Below, one piece after another: positions 1-8,380 of a stretch of DNA of 64,000 nucleotides. Location: the NCBI GenBank assembly GCA_963697205.1, contig CAVONB010000015.1, positions 186,001 to 250,000 of the forward strand. The letters run 5' to 3'. The position numbers and the translations under genes were made by a program. Each line of letters opens with the position of its first letter. The first letter of the stretch is position 1. The DNA is from CAVONB01 sp963697205 (GTDB lineage Bacteria > Pseudomonadota > Alphaproteobacteria > Rhizobiales > Hyphomicrobiaceae). The notes beneath the pieces are model-generated. The model did not search any database. It saw only the letters and a program-made list of their open reading frames with translations, and was not told the origin of the DNA.

Positions 1-158
1 GTCGAGCGGGGCGCGGCGGCCGGCGGTTGCGACCCGCCATGGCTGCCATGCGCACGGCGGGTCAGCGGCGCAATTGTCGTGGGGCCGGGCGAGAGTTAGA
101 AGTTCGGCAGTGCGGCTGCGAAAGACGGCCGGCGCGGAAACACTCGGGAGCAAGAGAC

Positions 159-995
159 ATGACCAAGCGCGTGGCGATCGTGACGGGCGGCCTCAGGGGC
201 CTGGGCAAGGCGATGGCTTTCGGGCTGATGCGCGAGGGCCATTCGGTGCTCGCCGTAGGCCATCTGGCCGAGGACGTGCCGGTTTTCCTGAAGGAAGCCG
301 AAGAGCGCGGCGTTGCCAGCCAGGTCAAGCCGCTGGTGGCCGACATTCGCAAGCCGGCTGAGTGCGACCGGGTGGTCAAGGCGGCGATCGAGGCGTTCGG
401 ATCGATTGACATCCTGGTCAACAACGCGGGACTGACCTTCACCTACATCTGGCCTGACAAGTACCGACGCACGGAGCCGCCCAAGTTCTGGGAGGCGAGC
501 GACGAGATCATCCAGAACGTGATGGATACCAACTTCGTGGCCGCCGACCAGATGGCCCGGCGCGTGGCGCCCTTGATGGCGAAGAAGGGCTGGGGGCGGA
601 TCGTCAACGTAACGACGAAGCTGACGACGATGAACCAGCCGGGCTCGATTCCCTACGGTTCGTCCAAGGCGGCGCTGGAGATGGCGAGCGAGGTTTGGGC
701 GAAGGACGCGGCGGGAACCGGCGTGACGGTCAACGTGGTCAATCCGGGTGCAGGGGCCAACACGCTGGGCATGGCGGAAGAAATGCGCGAGTGGAGCGCC
801 AAGGGGACGAAGCCCAAGCTGGTGGAGGCGGAGGACATGGTGCCGCCGCTGTTGTGGGTGGTGTCGGAGGCAGCCAACGACATCACGGGATGGCGTTACG
901 ACGCCAACACGTGGGATGCGTCGATCGCGCCGGAGGAAGCACACAAGCGGCACGGCGCGAAGGCGGGGATGATCTTGCATCCGGGCGCGCAGTGA
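159..995 (+). CDS. Short-chain dehydrogenase/reductase (SDR)
   Basis: A 278-residue classical SDR, expected to be an NAD(P)-dependent cytoplasmic oxidoreductase of unknown substrate. The Rossmann cofactor motif VTGGLRGLG lies near residues 8-16, NNAG follows near residue 87, and the catalytic YxxxK is Y166/K170 (YGSSK). The usual catalytic serine before it is replaced by threonines (VTTKLTTM), which is uncommon and may be functional because Thr also carries a hydroxyl. The frame is open upstream to 27, but the sequence there is unlike SDRs, so the ATG at 159, starting MTKRVAIVTGG, is preferred. It stands alone and is followed by a strong hairpin terminator. Confidence 0.9.
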   Translation: MTKRVAIVTGGLRGLGKAMAFGLMREGHSVLAVGHLAEDVPVFLKEAEERGVASQVKPLVADIRKPAECDRVVKAAIEAFGSIDILVNNAGLTFTYIWPDKYRRTEPPKFWEASDEIIQNVMDTNFVAADQMARRVAPLMAKKGWGRIVNVTTKLTTMNQPGSIPYGSSKAALEMASEVWAKDAAGTGVTVNVVNPGAGANTLGMAEEMREWSAKGTKPKLVEAEDMVPPLLWVVSEAANDITGWRYDANTWDASIAPEEAHKRHGAKAGMILHPGAQ

Positions 996-1047
996 GGGGT
1001 AGGCGAGCGGTGAACCGTGACCGGTGCGCGGTGCGCGGGCGTGAAAA

Positions 1048-1071
1048 GGGCCGGTCCTGGTGGACCGGCCC
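1048..1071. terminator. Bidirectional hairpin terminator
   Basis: A perfect 10-bp stem (GGGCCGGTCC / GGACCGGCCC) with a 4-base loop sits between the converging SDR and membrane-protein genes. An A-run just before it (AAAA, 1044-1047) gives a U-tract on the minus-strand transcript. It probably ends both genes. Confidence 0.8.
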
Positions 1072-1107
1072 GATGTGTTTGTGGTTTCGCCCTCGGCTGC
1101 CCTCGGC

Positions 1108-4100
1108 TCAGCTCTTTTGATCGCGCTGGTTCGGCGTGAAGCGAACGATGCCGGGATAGTCCTGATCATCCTCGGCCGCGGGCGGCGCGAGTTGGCGCAG
1201 GGCCTCGCCCACCCATTGCCAGATCTCCTCCTTCGCCAGATCGGCGTGCGCCAGGTTGTGGCGGACGTGGCGCAGCGTATCGAGAAGCTCCTGCTCGCCG
1301 TCGATCTGGCCATCGTCGGGGCCGGCCGCGCGCTCGAGGCTTTCGATCAGGAAGGTCAGCAGGCCGTTTTCGGGAAACAGCATCAGCGCGGGCAGGATGT
1401 CCTGGATGTTGCTGTCGGCGATGTCGAGGACGTCGATCGTCGGCTGGTCGTTGTTGGCCGCGCCGCGCAGCACCGTGTAGGACTGTCCGAGCTTTTCTTC
1501 CTGCTCGGTGCGATGCTCGTCCAGCAGGCGCCCGAGCTGGTCGTTGTGCGCGGCCAACGCGTTCAGCATCTGCCAGGTGGCCAGCGCCTGCTCGCGGGTG
1601 CTGACGGCGGCGAGACGCTTGACGGCCAGATCCGGCGCGATGTCGAGCGCACGCACCAGCGCGCTCCAGAAATAGAGATAGAGGTCGTCGGAGTTGGATG
1701 TGTCGTCCGGCTGATCGGCGCGTGGACGGGCGGGATCGGAGACGCGCTGGACTGCCTGGGCGGTCTGTTGCGCGGTCTGCTGCTGAGGCTTGTCACCGGC
1801 CGTGGGTCGTTGCGGCGGTGCGATCTGCGGGGTCGTCGGCGCGTCCGGCTTGGCGAGTTGCGGCGCCTTGGGTGTGATGTCGACGGCCTGGCCGCCGTGG
1901 CTCGGCTGCGGGCCGGCGATGGCGGGCGGGTAGGCGGCGCTCGAGATCAGACGCGCGCGCAGGCGCACGAGTGTCTTGTAGAAATCGCCGTGGATGTAGA
2001 AATGGTTCGCCTCGGTAGCGACGCGCTGTACGCGATCGAACGTGGCGCCGGCGTTCAGCGCGTTACGGACCGTGCGCAGGTCGCGGCGACCGGTCTCGTT
2101 ATCGCTGGCCTGCACCTCCTCGAGCCGCACCTCGGCCATGAAGCCGCGATCCTCGCGCATGGGATGCATGAAGCTCAGGACCATCTCGGCGTTGTGGCCG
2201 ACGTCGGGGAGAAGGGCAATGTGGATGGTCTTGTTCAGCTCGCTCAGTATGGACTGATGAGACAACTGAGGAGGAGCAGCTTTCTGTTGCGCGCTCATGC
2301 GCTCAACGAAGCTTGCGAGGTATTGCGCAAGTTCACCTTTCACAAAGTATGTTTCGTGGTCCTCGTTGCGTACAGCGACAGCACCGATCTCGCTACCTGC
2401 ATTGAGGACGGGGATAACGCGTTCGGCATCGATAGGCGTCAATCGGCGCAAGTCAATCTGGAGACTAAAACCGGGTTGTGAACTCGGGCGCAGACTGTGG
2501 AGCAATATCTTGGCATTCTCGTAGCGTTCGTGATCCTCGCCAAGGTGTGCATTTATCATGTCCTCCAGCTGGCGGGCGCTGCGCGCCTTGGTGCTGGGCA
2601 CGTCGGAGAGCGGCGAGCGCACGGCGTTGGCGCCGAACAGGCCGGACATGAAGACCAGCCCGTCGATCGCGATGGCGATGGCGAGGGCGAGATAGGCGAG
2701 GCGGTTGCCGTCGCCGAAGGCGTTCCAGGTGACGACGAAGCGGTGGGCCTTGTCGTCGCGATTGAGCTCTGCAAGGTTGATCTTGGTGCGCAGCGTGTCG
2801 GTGTCCTTGCTCGGCAGTCCGGAGTCGGACAGGCACTTGCGCGCAAAACCGAACAGTGCGTCGGTCGAGGCGTTCTGGGCGAGCTTGTCGCCGCCGGCGC
2901 ACTGGCGCGCGAATACCGCGGCGCCGTCGTTGATGGCAAACAGGGTGGTGGCCGCGTCGCTCGCCTGTTTGGGATCGCAGTCGATGCCGCGGACCTTCTC
3001 TTTTGTGGCCGGCGTGGCAGACATGGCGCCAAGCAGGTTGGCGCATTGCTGCTGCAGGACGGCCAGCTTCTGCGCGGTCGGCTCCTGGCGGAATTCGCCG
3101 CGCGCACGTTCGAAGGCCGGCAGGACCCGGTCGGGATCGACCTTCTGCGCCTGATCCTCCGGTCCGACCGTCTGGGCGACGTCGATGCGCTGCTTGGCGG
3201 TTTCGGCCTCGCCCTTCAACTGGGCGAGGTCGCCGTCAATGGCGGCCAGCTCGCGGCGGATCTGCTCGATGCGCAGCTGCACGGTGGCGAGACGCTTCTC
3301 GGCGTCTTTCGTGCGCTCCTGCTTGATCTTGTATTCGTCCTGCAGGCGCGTCAGCTCGGACATGCGCTCGCGGTAGACCTGCCCGCGCCCGACCTTGCCC
3401 GTGCCTTCGACGCCGCGTTCCTCGGCCATGGCCTCGACGCGCTTGGCATCGATCTCTTTGGCCTTGGCGTCAAGTTCGGTCTTGTGCTGGGTGTACTCGG
3501 TCGCAAGGCCCGGGCGCTCGGTGCCGAGCCGCGTCAGCTCCTCCGACAGCGAGGTCTTCTTTATGGCGAGGCCGGCCTGACGGCTGTTGGCGGTGGCCAT
3601 GCGCTCCTGCTGCTGGGCGATCGAGCGGCGGCGCTCCTCCATCTTTTGGACGAAGTAGTTTTCGATCTCGCCTTGCGCACCTTGCGCGGAGGCGGCCAGG
3701 GCCGTGAGCTGGCGCTCGTAGGCGGCCCAACCCTGGCTGGAGAACAGCGCGTCGATCTCGCTCAGCTGGCGCTGGCTCATCGTCTGGTTGATGTCGGCGA
3801 GGATGCCGGAGACCTGGTTCTGGGCGCGCAGTTCGGCGGCGCGCTGGCGCTCGGAGGCGGGGAAGATGGTGGAGAAGAGCGAGTCGAAGGAAAAGAACAC
3901 CGACGTCGCCATGCAGGCGAGGAACATTAGCCACAGCACCGCGCTGCGCGTGACGATGCGCAAGGACTGGGTGTAGGGCTTCAGAAGGTCCGACTGGAGC
4001 ACGCCGATCAACGCGATCAGGGCGACGCCGATGCCGATGAAGATGAGATGGTTGGCATCGAGAAAGCGGCCCTGCAGCGCCAGATAGCTGAGGGCGGCGG

Positions 4101-4503
4101 CAAGGGAAAGGCCGAGGATGGCGCCGGCGACCGCCTTGTTGGCTGTCAGCCCCGCGGAGCTCTGCTGGTTCATACCGGCGGCGAACGTCTCGCCGATGAG
4201 CCAGGCGACGATCAGCATCACGCCCTGGATGCCGAACGTGACCATGAACGACAACAGTGGCTCGCCGGTGAAATTGCGCATGCCGTCCCAGGTCGTCCAG
4301 CCAGAGGCGATGGACAGCACGATGCCGGTCGCACCCAGAAGCGCCAGACGCCAATTGGTGAAAAACGCCTGCTCGATGCTCTTGGCCGCGCGTCGCCACA
4401 CGCTCGACGACAGAACAGCAAAGACGGCCAGCAGCGCGAGGCCGGCCAACATCACGCTGGACGCGTTCTGCGACAGCCATTCAGCGATTTTCACCAAGTC
4501 CAT
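1108..4503 (-). CDS. Large membrane/coiled-coil protein, function unknown
   Basis: I do not recognise this 1131-residue protein. About six hydrophobic segments fall in the first 210 residues (around 17-36, 51-68, 83-105, 122-142, 152-170 and 188-208). A long charged Glu/Arg/Gln-rich stretch with coiled-coil character follows (about 215-450), then a Cys-containing region, another membrane segment (about 605-630) and a C-terminal soluble half with a Pro/Gln/Thr-rich linker near 870-930. The C-terminal 200 residues are acidic and helical. The architecture suggests an envelope scaffold or a stress or mechanosensing protein, but no catalytic motif is visible. It is monocistronic, with the terminator at 1048-1071 downstream. 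Several antisense frames are open only because of codon bias. Confidence 0.85.
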   Translation of the reverse strand: MDLVKIAEWLSQNASSVMLAGLALLAVFAVLSSSVWRRAAKSIEQAFFTNWRLALLGATGIVLSIASGWTTWDGMRNFTGEPLLSFMVTFGIQGVMLIVAWLIGETFAAGMNQQSSAGLTANKAVAGAILGLSLAAALSYLALQGRFLDANHLIFIGIGVALIALIGVLQSDLLKPYTQSLRIVTRSAVLWLMFLACMATSVFFSFDSLFSTIFPASERQRAAELRAQNQVSGILADINQTMSQRQLSEIDALFSSQGWAAYERQLTALAASAQGAQGEIENYFVQKMEERRRSIAQQQERMATANSRQAGLAIKKTSLSEELTRLGTERPGLATEYTQHKTELDAKAKEIDAKRVEAMAEERGVEGTGKVGRGQVYRERMSELTRLQDEYKIKQERTKDAEKRLATVQLRIEQIRRELAAIDGDLAQLKGEAETAKQRIDVAQTVGPEDQAQKVDPDRVLPAFERARGEFRQEPTAQKLAVLQQQCANLLGAMSATPATKEKVRGIDCDPKQASDAATTLFAINDGAAVFARQCAGGDKLAQNASTDALFGFARKCLSDSGLPSKDTDTLRTKINLAELNRDDKAHRFVVTWNAFGDGNRLAYLALAIAIAIDGLVFMSGLFGANAVRSPLSDVPSTKARSARQLEDMINAHLGEDHERYENAKILLHSLRPSSQPGFSLQIDLRRLTPIDAERVIPVLNAGSEIGAVAVRNEDHETYFVKGELAQYLASFVERMSAQQKAAPPQLSHQSILSELNKTIHIALLPDVGHNAEMVLSFMHPMREDRGFMAEVRLEEVQASDNETGRRDLRTVRNALNAGATFDRVQRVATEANHFYIHGDFYKTLVRLRARLISSAAYPPAIAGPQPSHGGQAVDITPKAPQLAKPDAPTTPQIAPPQRPTAGDKPQQQTAQQTAQAVQRVSDPARPRADQPDDTSNSDDLYLYFWSALVRALDIAPDLAVKRLAAVSTREQALATWQMLNALAAHNDQLGRLLDEHRTEQEEKLGQSYTVLRGAANNDQPTIDVLDIADSNIQDILPALMLFPENGLLTFLIESLERAAGPDDGQIDGEQELLDTLRHVRHNLAHADLAKEEIWQWVGEALRQLAPPAAEDDQDYPGIVRFTPNQRDQKS

Positions 4504-4870
4504 CTTTCAGCACCCCGCTGCGCCCGCGGCCGGTCGTGTCGCGTCTGTTTCGGGTCCGGCTTGGCCACTTATGTGGTCTCGCGTTTGCCCGGCGTCATCG
4601 TCCTACCCGCGCGCCCGCGTCAATTCATGACAGCTGTCCTCGCCGAGAGCTGGGCCAAAGATGGACCAAACCTGGGCGGCGCATCGCCGAATGCGCGCAA
4701 GATCGCCATGCGGACAGGCGACGAAGAGCGGCCCGAGGGCCGCAATCGACCGGTTCGCATGGGCAATTGGCGCCCCGCGACGGCTTCCGGGCTCAGAGAG
4801 GATAATTAATCACTGGGCCGAGTACCAGTCATGCGCGCATCAAATTAAAAAGCTCGTGAATGGGGTGGCG
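4504..4870. other. Non-coding stretch upstream of the membrane protein
   Basis: This 367-base interval lies between two leftward genes and must contain the promoter of the membrane-protein gene at 4503. An A/T-rich patch at about 4801-4856 stands out against the GC-rich background and lies just past the stop of the macro-domain gene. I see no strong hairpin, tRNA or convincing small ORF; open frames here have no recognisable content. Confidence 0.4.
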
Positions 4871-5401
4871 TCAGTTCGCGCGCGGCTCCGTTACTTCGGC
4901 GAACGCCATGCGGTGATGGTTGACGGACTCCCGGCCGAAACAACACAGGACGACCTTGTCGAGGGTGGAAGATCCCGACAGGTGGCGCGCAACGGCGGAC
5001 AGGGCGATGCGAGCGGCGTCGGCGGCCGGGTAACTGTAAATGCCCGTCGAGATCGCCGGGAAGGCGATGGAGCGGCAGCCATTCGCCTCCGCCAGTGCGA
5101 GGCTTGCCAGATAGGCGGACGCGAGAAGATCCGGCTCGTCTGCGGAGCCGCCCTGCCAGACCGGACCGACGGCGTGGATGACGAAGCGCGCGGGGAGATC
5201 AAAGCCGGGCGCGATGCGGGCGTCGCCGGTCGGGCAATGACCGATCGCGGCGCAGGCCTTTGCGAGCCTGGGGCCGGCGGCCCGGTGGATCGCGCCGCAC
5301 ACGCCACCGCCCGGCAGCAGGCTGGTGTTGGCGGCGTTGACGATGGCGTCGACGTCGAGCGTCGTGATGTCGGCGCTGAGGATGACGATGCGTTCGGGCA
5401 T
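4871..5401 (-). CDS. Macro-domain ADP-ribose / O-acetyl-ADP-ribose hydrolase
   Basis: A 176-residue single macro domain of the YmdB type, which binds ADP-ribose and typically deacetylates O-acetyl-ADP-ribose or removes ADP-ribose from acidic residues in the cytoplasm. It shows the hallmark DITTLDVDAIVNAANTSL near residues 11-28, the GGGVCGAIHRAAG catalytic loop (about 32-44) and the phosphate-binding FPAISTGIYSYP (about 112-123). Length and motif order match the family, so activity is likely. The 54-base gap from the thiolase-like gene upstream on the same strand could mean co-transcription. Confidence 0.93.
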   Translation of the reverse strand: MPERIVILSADITTLDVDAIVNAANTSLLPGGGVCGAIHRAAGPRLAKACAAIGHCPTGDARIAPGFDLPARFVIHAVGPVWQGGSADEPDLLASAYLASLALAEANGCRSIAFPAISTGIYSYPAADAARIALSAVARHLSGSSTLDKVVLCCFGRESVNHHRMAFAEVTEPRAN

Positions 5402-5455
5402 GGCGGAGGGCTCCGCGGTGGGTGGAACGGCCTTCCGGCTCAGTCTGGGGCCAAT

Positions 5456-6625
5456 TCAGGCGCGGGCAAAGAGGGCGGCGAGCCCCATGCCGCCGACGGT
5501 TCCCAGCGTGGCCAAGCCATATTTCGGCAGGTTGGGACCTTCGCCCCGGATCATGTGGGTGAATAGGCGGACGACGAGCACTGCGCCTGCCGCACCGAAG
5601 GGATGGCCGCGCACGATGGCGCCGCCGTCGGGGTTGAGGCGGGTATCGTCGAACGCCAAAGCTTCGGAGAAGGCGATCGCCTGGGCCGCGGAGGTTTCGC
5701 TCATCTCGACGACGCCGATGCCGCTTCGGTCAAAGCCGTTCAAGCGGCCGTAGAGCTTGCGGACCGCCTCGATCGGCGCGGCGGCGTCCAGCCGCGGAGC
5801 GACACCTTGTGCGGCGCTGGCGACGAGCTGCAGGGCGGGCGGGCGTCCGAGCTCGGACCAGACGGCTTCGCTGACGATGACCACGATGGCGGCGCCGTCG
5901 TTAAGCGGGCTGGTGTTGCCGGCGGTGAGTGTGCCGGTGTCGGTCAGGATCGGGGCCATGTCCTCGAGGTCGTCGGGCTCGGGCTCGCCGGAGACCTGAT
6001 CGCGCGATTCGTCGGCGTTCGCCTTCAGGGGGACGATTTCACCGAGGAAGCGGCGATCGTCCCGTGCCTTCTGGGCCTTGAGATGCGCTCTGTAGGCGTA
6101 GGCGTCCTGTTGCTCGCGGGTGATGCCCAGCGTGGAGGCGAGGGCCTCGGAGGATTCCAGGATGCGCGGCTCGCCGCTGGTCTCCTCCGCGGAGGGCTCG
6201 ACGCCGATAAAGTGGGGCAGCTGGTAGAGGTTCTTTGGCTTGGCGATGCGCCAGGGAGCGGTGGACAGCGATTCCGCGCCGCCGGCGACGACGACGTCGG
6301 CGTCACCTGACGCGACGATGCGCAGACCGTTGAGGATGGCGTCGAGGCCGGAGCCGCACTGGCGGTCGACCGTGGCGGCGGCGACCGTTTCGGGCAGGCC
6401 GGCGGACAGGGCGAGGAGGCGGGCGGGATTGCCGCCGGCCGTGGCGTTGCCGAGGATGATCTCGTCGACACGATCGCCGGAGAGGCCGCTGTCGGCCAGC
6501 GCGGCTTCCAGGATGGGTGCGGCCAGGGTCTCCAGGCGCCGCGAGCGATGGAGGCCGCCGATGCGCCCTAGCGCGGACCGGCGGGCGGCTACGATGTACG
6601 CTTTGGCCGGTGTCGTGGCCACCAT
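5456..6625 (-). CDS. Thiolase-family protein lacking the second catalytic Cys
   Basis: About 389 residues of thiolase fold, a family that makes or cleaves acetoacetyl-CoA and 3-ketoacyl-CoA. The nucleophilic Cys is present in DRQCGSGLDAI (about residue 90), and the C-terminal histidine in RGHPFGAAGA. The second catalytic cysteine, normally in the C-terminal CxGxGxG-like motif, is missing: the sequence reads ATLGTVGGMG, with Gly at that place. Either the enzyme works differently or it is a degradative or regulatory paralogue. The frame runs upstream to 6874, but the thiolase N-terminus (AKAYIVAARRSALGR) fits the ATG at 6625; a GTG at 6637 is an alternative. Annotation as acetyl-CoA acetyltransferase would be automatic but uncertain. 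Confidence 0.85.
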   Translation of the reverse strand: MVATTPAKAYIVAARRSALGRIGGLHRSRRLETLAAPILEAALADSGLSGDRVDEIILGNATAGGNPARLLALSAGLPETVAAATVDRQCGSGLDAILNGLRIVASGDADVVVAGGAESLSTAPWRIAKPKNLYQLPHFIGVEPSAEETSGEPRILESSEALASTLGITREQQDAYAYRAHLKAQKARDDRRFLGEIVPLKANADESRDQVSGEPEPDDLEDMAPILTDTGTLTAGNTSPLNDGAAIVVIVSEAVWSELGRPPALQLVASAAQGVAPRLDAAAPIEAVRKLYGRLNGFDRSGIGVVEMSETSAAQAIAFSEALAFDDTRLNPDGGAIVRGHPFGAAGAVLVVRLFTHMIRGEGPNLPKYGLATLGTVGGMGLAALFARA

Positions 6626-6940
6626 CCGTTCACTCACGCACCAAGGCCGGCCTGATGCTACACCTGCCGGCGTCCAAGTCCCTGATCTGTTCCGTTCGCG
6701 GTTCAACCAGCCAAAGATGGCGAAAAAGCAGGCCGATTGCCGGAACGCGCTGCTGGCCGGGGGGAAGCTGCGAGAAAAAAGGACGCGATGGTGCGCGGGC
6801 TTTGTTATACTGTTACATCGCCGTGTCGCTGTTTGTGGCGGAGGACGCGAGGGTCCCGTCCGGGACCGTCCCATGGGTGCGGCTGGGCGTCAGCCCAGGT
6901 GCCGTGCGGTGCGACGCAGCGACTAGGCCGGAGTTTCGAG
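6626..6940. other. Divergent intergenic region and long zur leader
   Basis: The 315 bases between the leftward thiolase gene and rightward zur carry promoters for both. A good -10 hexamer, TATACT at 6806-6811, lies inside a partial palindrome (reported separately). It implies an untranslated zur leader of about 120 bases. Two small hairpins occur in that leader: GGTCCC/GGGACC near 6850-6866, and GGCTG/CAGCC near 6881-6896. No gene is supported here. Confidence 0.4.
6803..6817 (+). promoter_or_regulatory. Candidate Zur-type operator over the zur -10 box
   Basis: TGTTATACTGTTACA is an imperfect inverted repeat (5 of 7 paired positions match around the central C). It overlaps the -10-like TATACT at 6806-6811. 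Known proteobacterial Zur boxes contain TGTTATA-type half sites, so autoregulation of zur-znuCB by zinc is plausible. No good -35 hexamer was found at the expected spacing, so this is a sequence-similarity inference only. Confidence 0.4.
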
Positions 6941-7432
6941 ATGAGCGAAAAGCAAGGTGCGGTGAGCGCCTTTCCCAAGCCCGAGCACAACCACGCCCCC
7001 TGCCTGTCGGACATGGTCGAGCGGGCGGAGGCGGCGTTCGCGGCGCGCGAGATGCGGCTGACCGATTTGCGGCGCGCGGTGCTGTCGGAGATCGCGGGAT
7101 CGCATCGGGCGATCGGGGCTTACGAGGTGCTGGAGCGGTTGGCCGAGAAGGGCACGCGGCTGGCGCCGATCTCGGTCTACAGGGCCATCGATGCATTGGT
7201 CGCGGCGGGCGTCGTGCACAGGCTGGAGAGCCGGAACGCGTTCTTTGCGTGCCTTGGGCGTCACGATGCGACAGGGGCTTCGATCGTTCTGGCATGCGAG
7301 ACGTGCGCCCGTGTGGCCGAGGTGCCGGGCGAAGCGGTCCGTCAGTCGATCGAGGCGGTGACGTCGGCTCACGGCTTTTGCGTGCGTGCGGCGGTGATCG
7401 AGGTGGCCGGCGTGTGCGCGGACTGCCGGTGA
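6941..7432 (+). CDS. zur: Zinc uptake regulator (Fur family)
   Basis: A 163-residue Fur-superfamily repressor that represses zinc uptake genes when Zn(II) is bound. The winged-helix half (about 25-95) includes the recognition region APISVYRAIDALVAAGVV. The C-terminal dimerisation half carries two CxxC pairs (CETC about residue 118-121 and CADC near the end), the structural zinc site typical of Zur rather than Fur. An N-terminal EHNHAPC segment is metal-binding-like. The frame is open upstream to 6737, but the ATG at 6941 gives the normal family length. It heads an operon with znuC 33 bases downstream, which supports the zinc assignment. Confidence 0.92.
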   Translation: MSEKQGAVSAFPKPEHNHAPCLSDMVERAEAAFAAREMRLTDLRRAVLSEIAGSHRAIGAYEVLERLAEKGTRLAPISVYRAIDALVAAGVVHRLESRNAFFACLGRHDATGASIVLACETCARVAEVPGEAVRQSIEAVTSAHGFCVRAAVIEVAGVCADCR

Positions 7433-7465
7433 TCGGGAGAGCGCCCGTCTAGGAGCCATCGCCGC

Positions 7466-8380
7466 ATGCAGGATGTGAATCCCGAAACGTTGCAGACCGT
7501 CGATGCCGACGCGCCTCTGGTGGCGGCGCGTAGCGTGATGTTCGCGCGAGACGGCCGGGCGATCCTGGAGGGCATCGACCTGGAGGTGCGATCGGGCGAG
7601 ATCGTCACGCTGATCGGGCCAAACGGTGCCGGCAAGACGACGCTGGTGCGCCTGCTGCTCGGACTGGAGCGGGCCGACAGCGGCGCGGTGATCCGGCGCG
7701 CGGGCTTGCGAATCGGCTACGTGCCGCAGCGCTTCTCGGTCGATCCGGCCATTCCTCTTTCGGTGGCGCGGTTCCTGGCGCTCGGCCAGACGGTTTCGGA
7801 TGCAGCTGTGGTGGCGGCGCTGGCGGAGGTGGGGGCGTCACATACGATCGCGCAGCAGGTCTCCCGGCTGTCGGGGGGCGAGGTGCAGCGCGTGCTGCTG
7901 GCGCGCGCCTTGTTGCGGCGGCCCCAACTGCTGGTCCTCGACGAACCGGCGAGCGGCGTCGACTACATGGGCGAGGCCGACCTTTATGCGCTGATCGGGC
8001 GGTTGCGGGACGAGCGTGGACTCGGCGTGCTCCTGGTGAGCCATGATCTCCACGTGGTGATGGCGGCGAGCGATCGCGTGCTGTGCCTCAATCGACACCT
8101 GTGCTGCTCGGGCGTGCCGGAGGCGGTGTCGCAGCACCCCGAGTATGTGCGGCTGTTCGGCCGCGATGCCGCGCGCACGTTCGCGGTCTATCATCACCAC
8201 CACGATCATCATCACGATCTCGCGGGCGAGCCGGTGACCCCTGGGGCGGCGTCGTGTGCCCACTGCGGTCACGACCATGGGGCGGGTCATGCCGGCGGGT
8301 CCGGGCGTCCCCGGCGCCAGGGCAGGGAGAGCGCTAAGTGCTGGAGCCTTTCCTGCTGCGTGCGCTGGCCGCCGGCCTGA
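7466..8380 (+). CDS. znuC: Zinc ABC transporter ATP-binding protein
   Basis: A 304-residue ATPase of the zinc uptake system ZnuABC. Walker A GPNGAGKTT lies near residues 51-59, the ABC signature LSGGEVQRV near 133-141, Walker B LLVLDEPASG follows, and the H-loop is LLVSHDLHVV. The last ~70 residues exceed the usual ~250-residue length. They contain a histidine cluster (YHHHHDHHHD) and CAHCGHDHG, likely a cytoplasmic zinc-binding tail that could sense or buffer zinc. The gene overlaps znuB by 43 bases, which implies coupled translation. No periplasmic znuA is present in the window, so that partner must be encoded elsewhere. Confidence 0.93.
   Translation: MQDVNPETLQTVDADAPLVAARSVMFARDGRAILEGIDLEVRSGEIVTLIGPNGAGKTTLVRLLLGLERADSGAVIRRAGLRIGYVPQRFSVDPAIPLSVARFLALGQTVSDAAVVAALAEVGASHTIAQQVSRLSGGEVQRVLLARALLRRPQLLVLDEPASGVDYMGEADLYALIGRLRDERGLGVLLVSHDLHVVMAASDRVLCLNRHLCCSGVPEAVSQHPEYVRLFGRDAARTFAVYHHHHDHHHDLAGEPVTPGAASCAHCGHDHGAGHAGGSGRPRRQGRESAKCWSLSCCVRWPPA

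Noticed and set aside
1..158. Frame continuing from the left edge to a stop near 99
   Set aside because: Too short and unlike any known protein end to call a partial gene.
1060..3930. Two long rightward frames opposite the membrane protein
   Set aside because: Their translations are Gly/Arg/Leu-rich without family features; they are antisense to a gene with clear helices and coiled coil.
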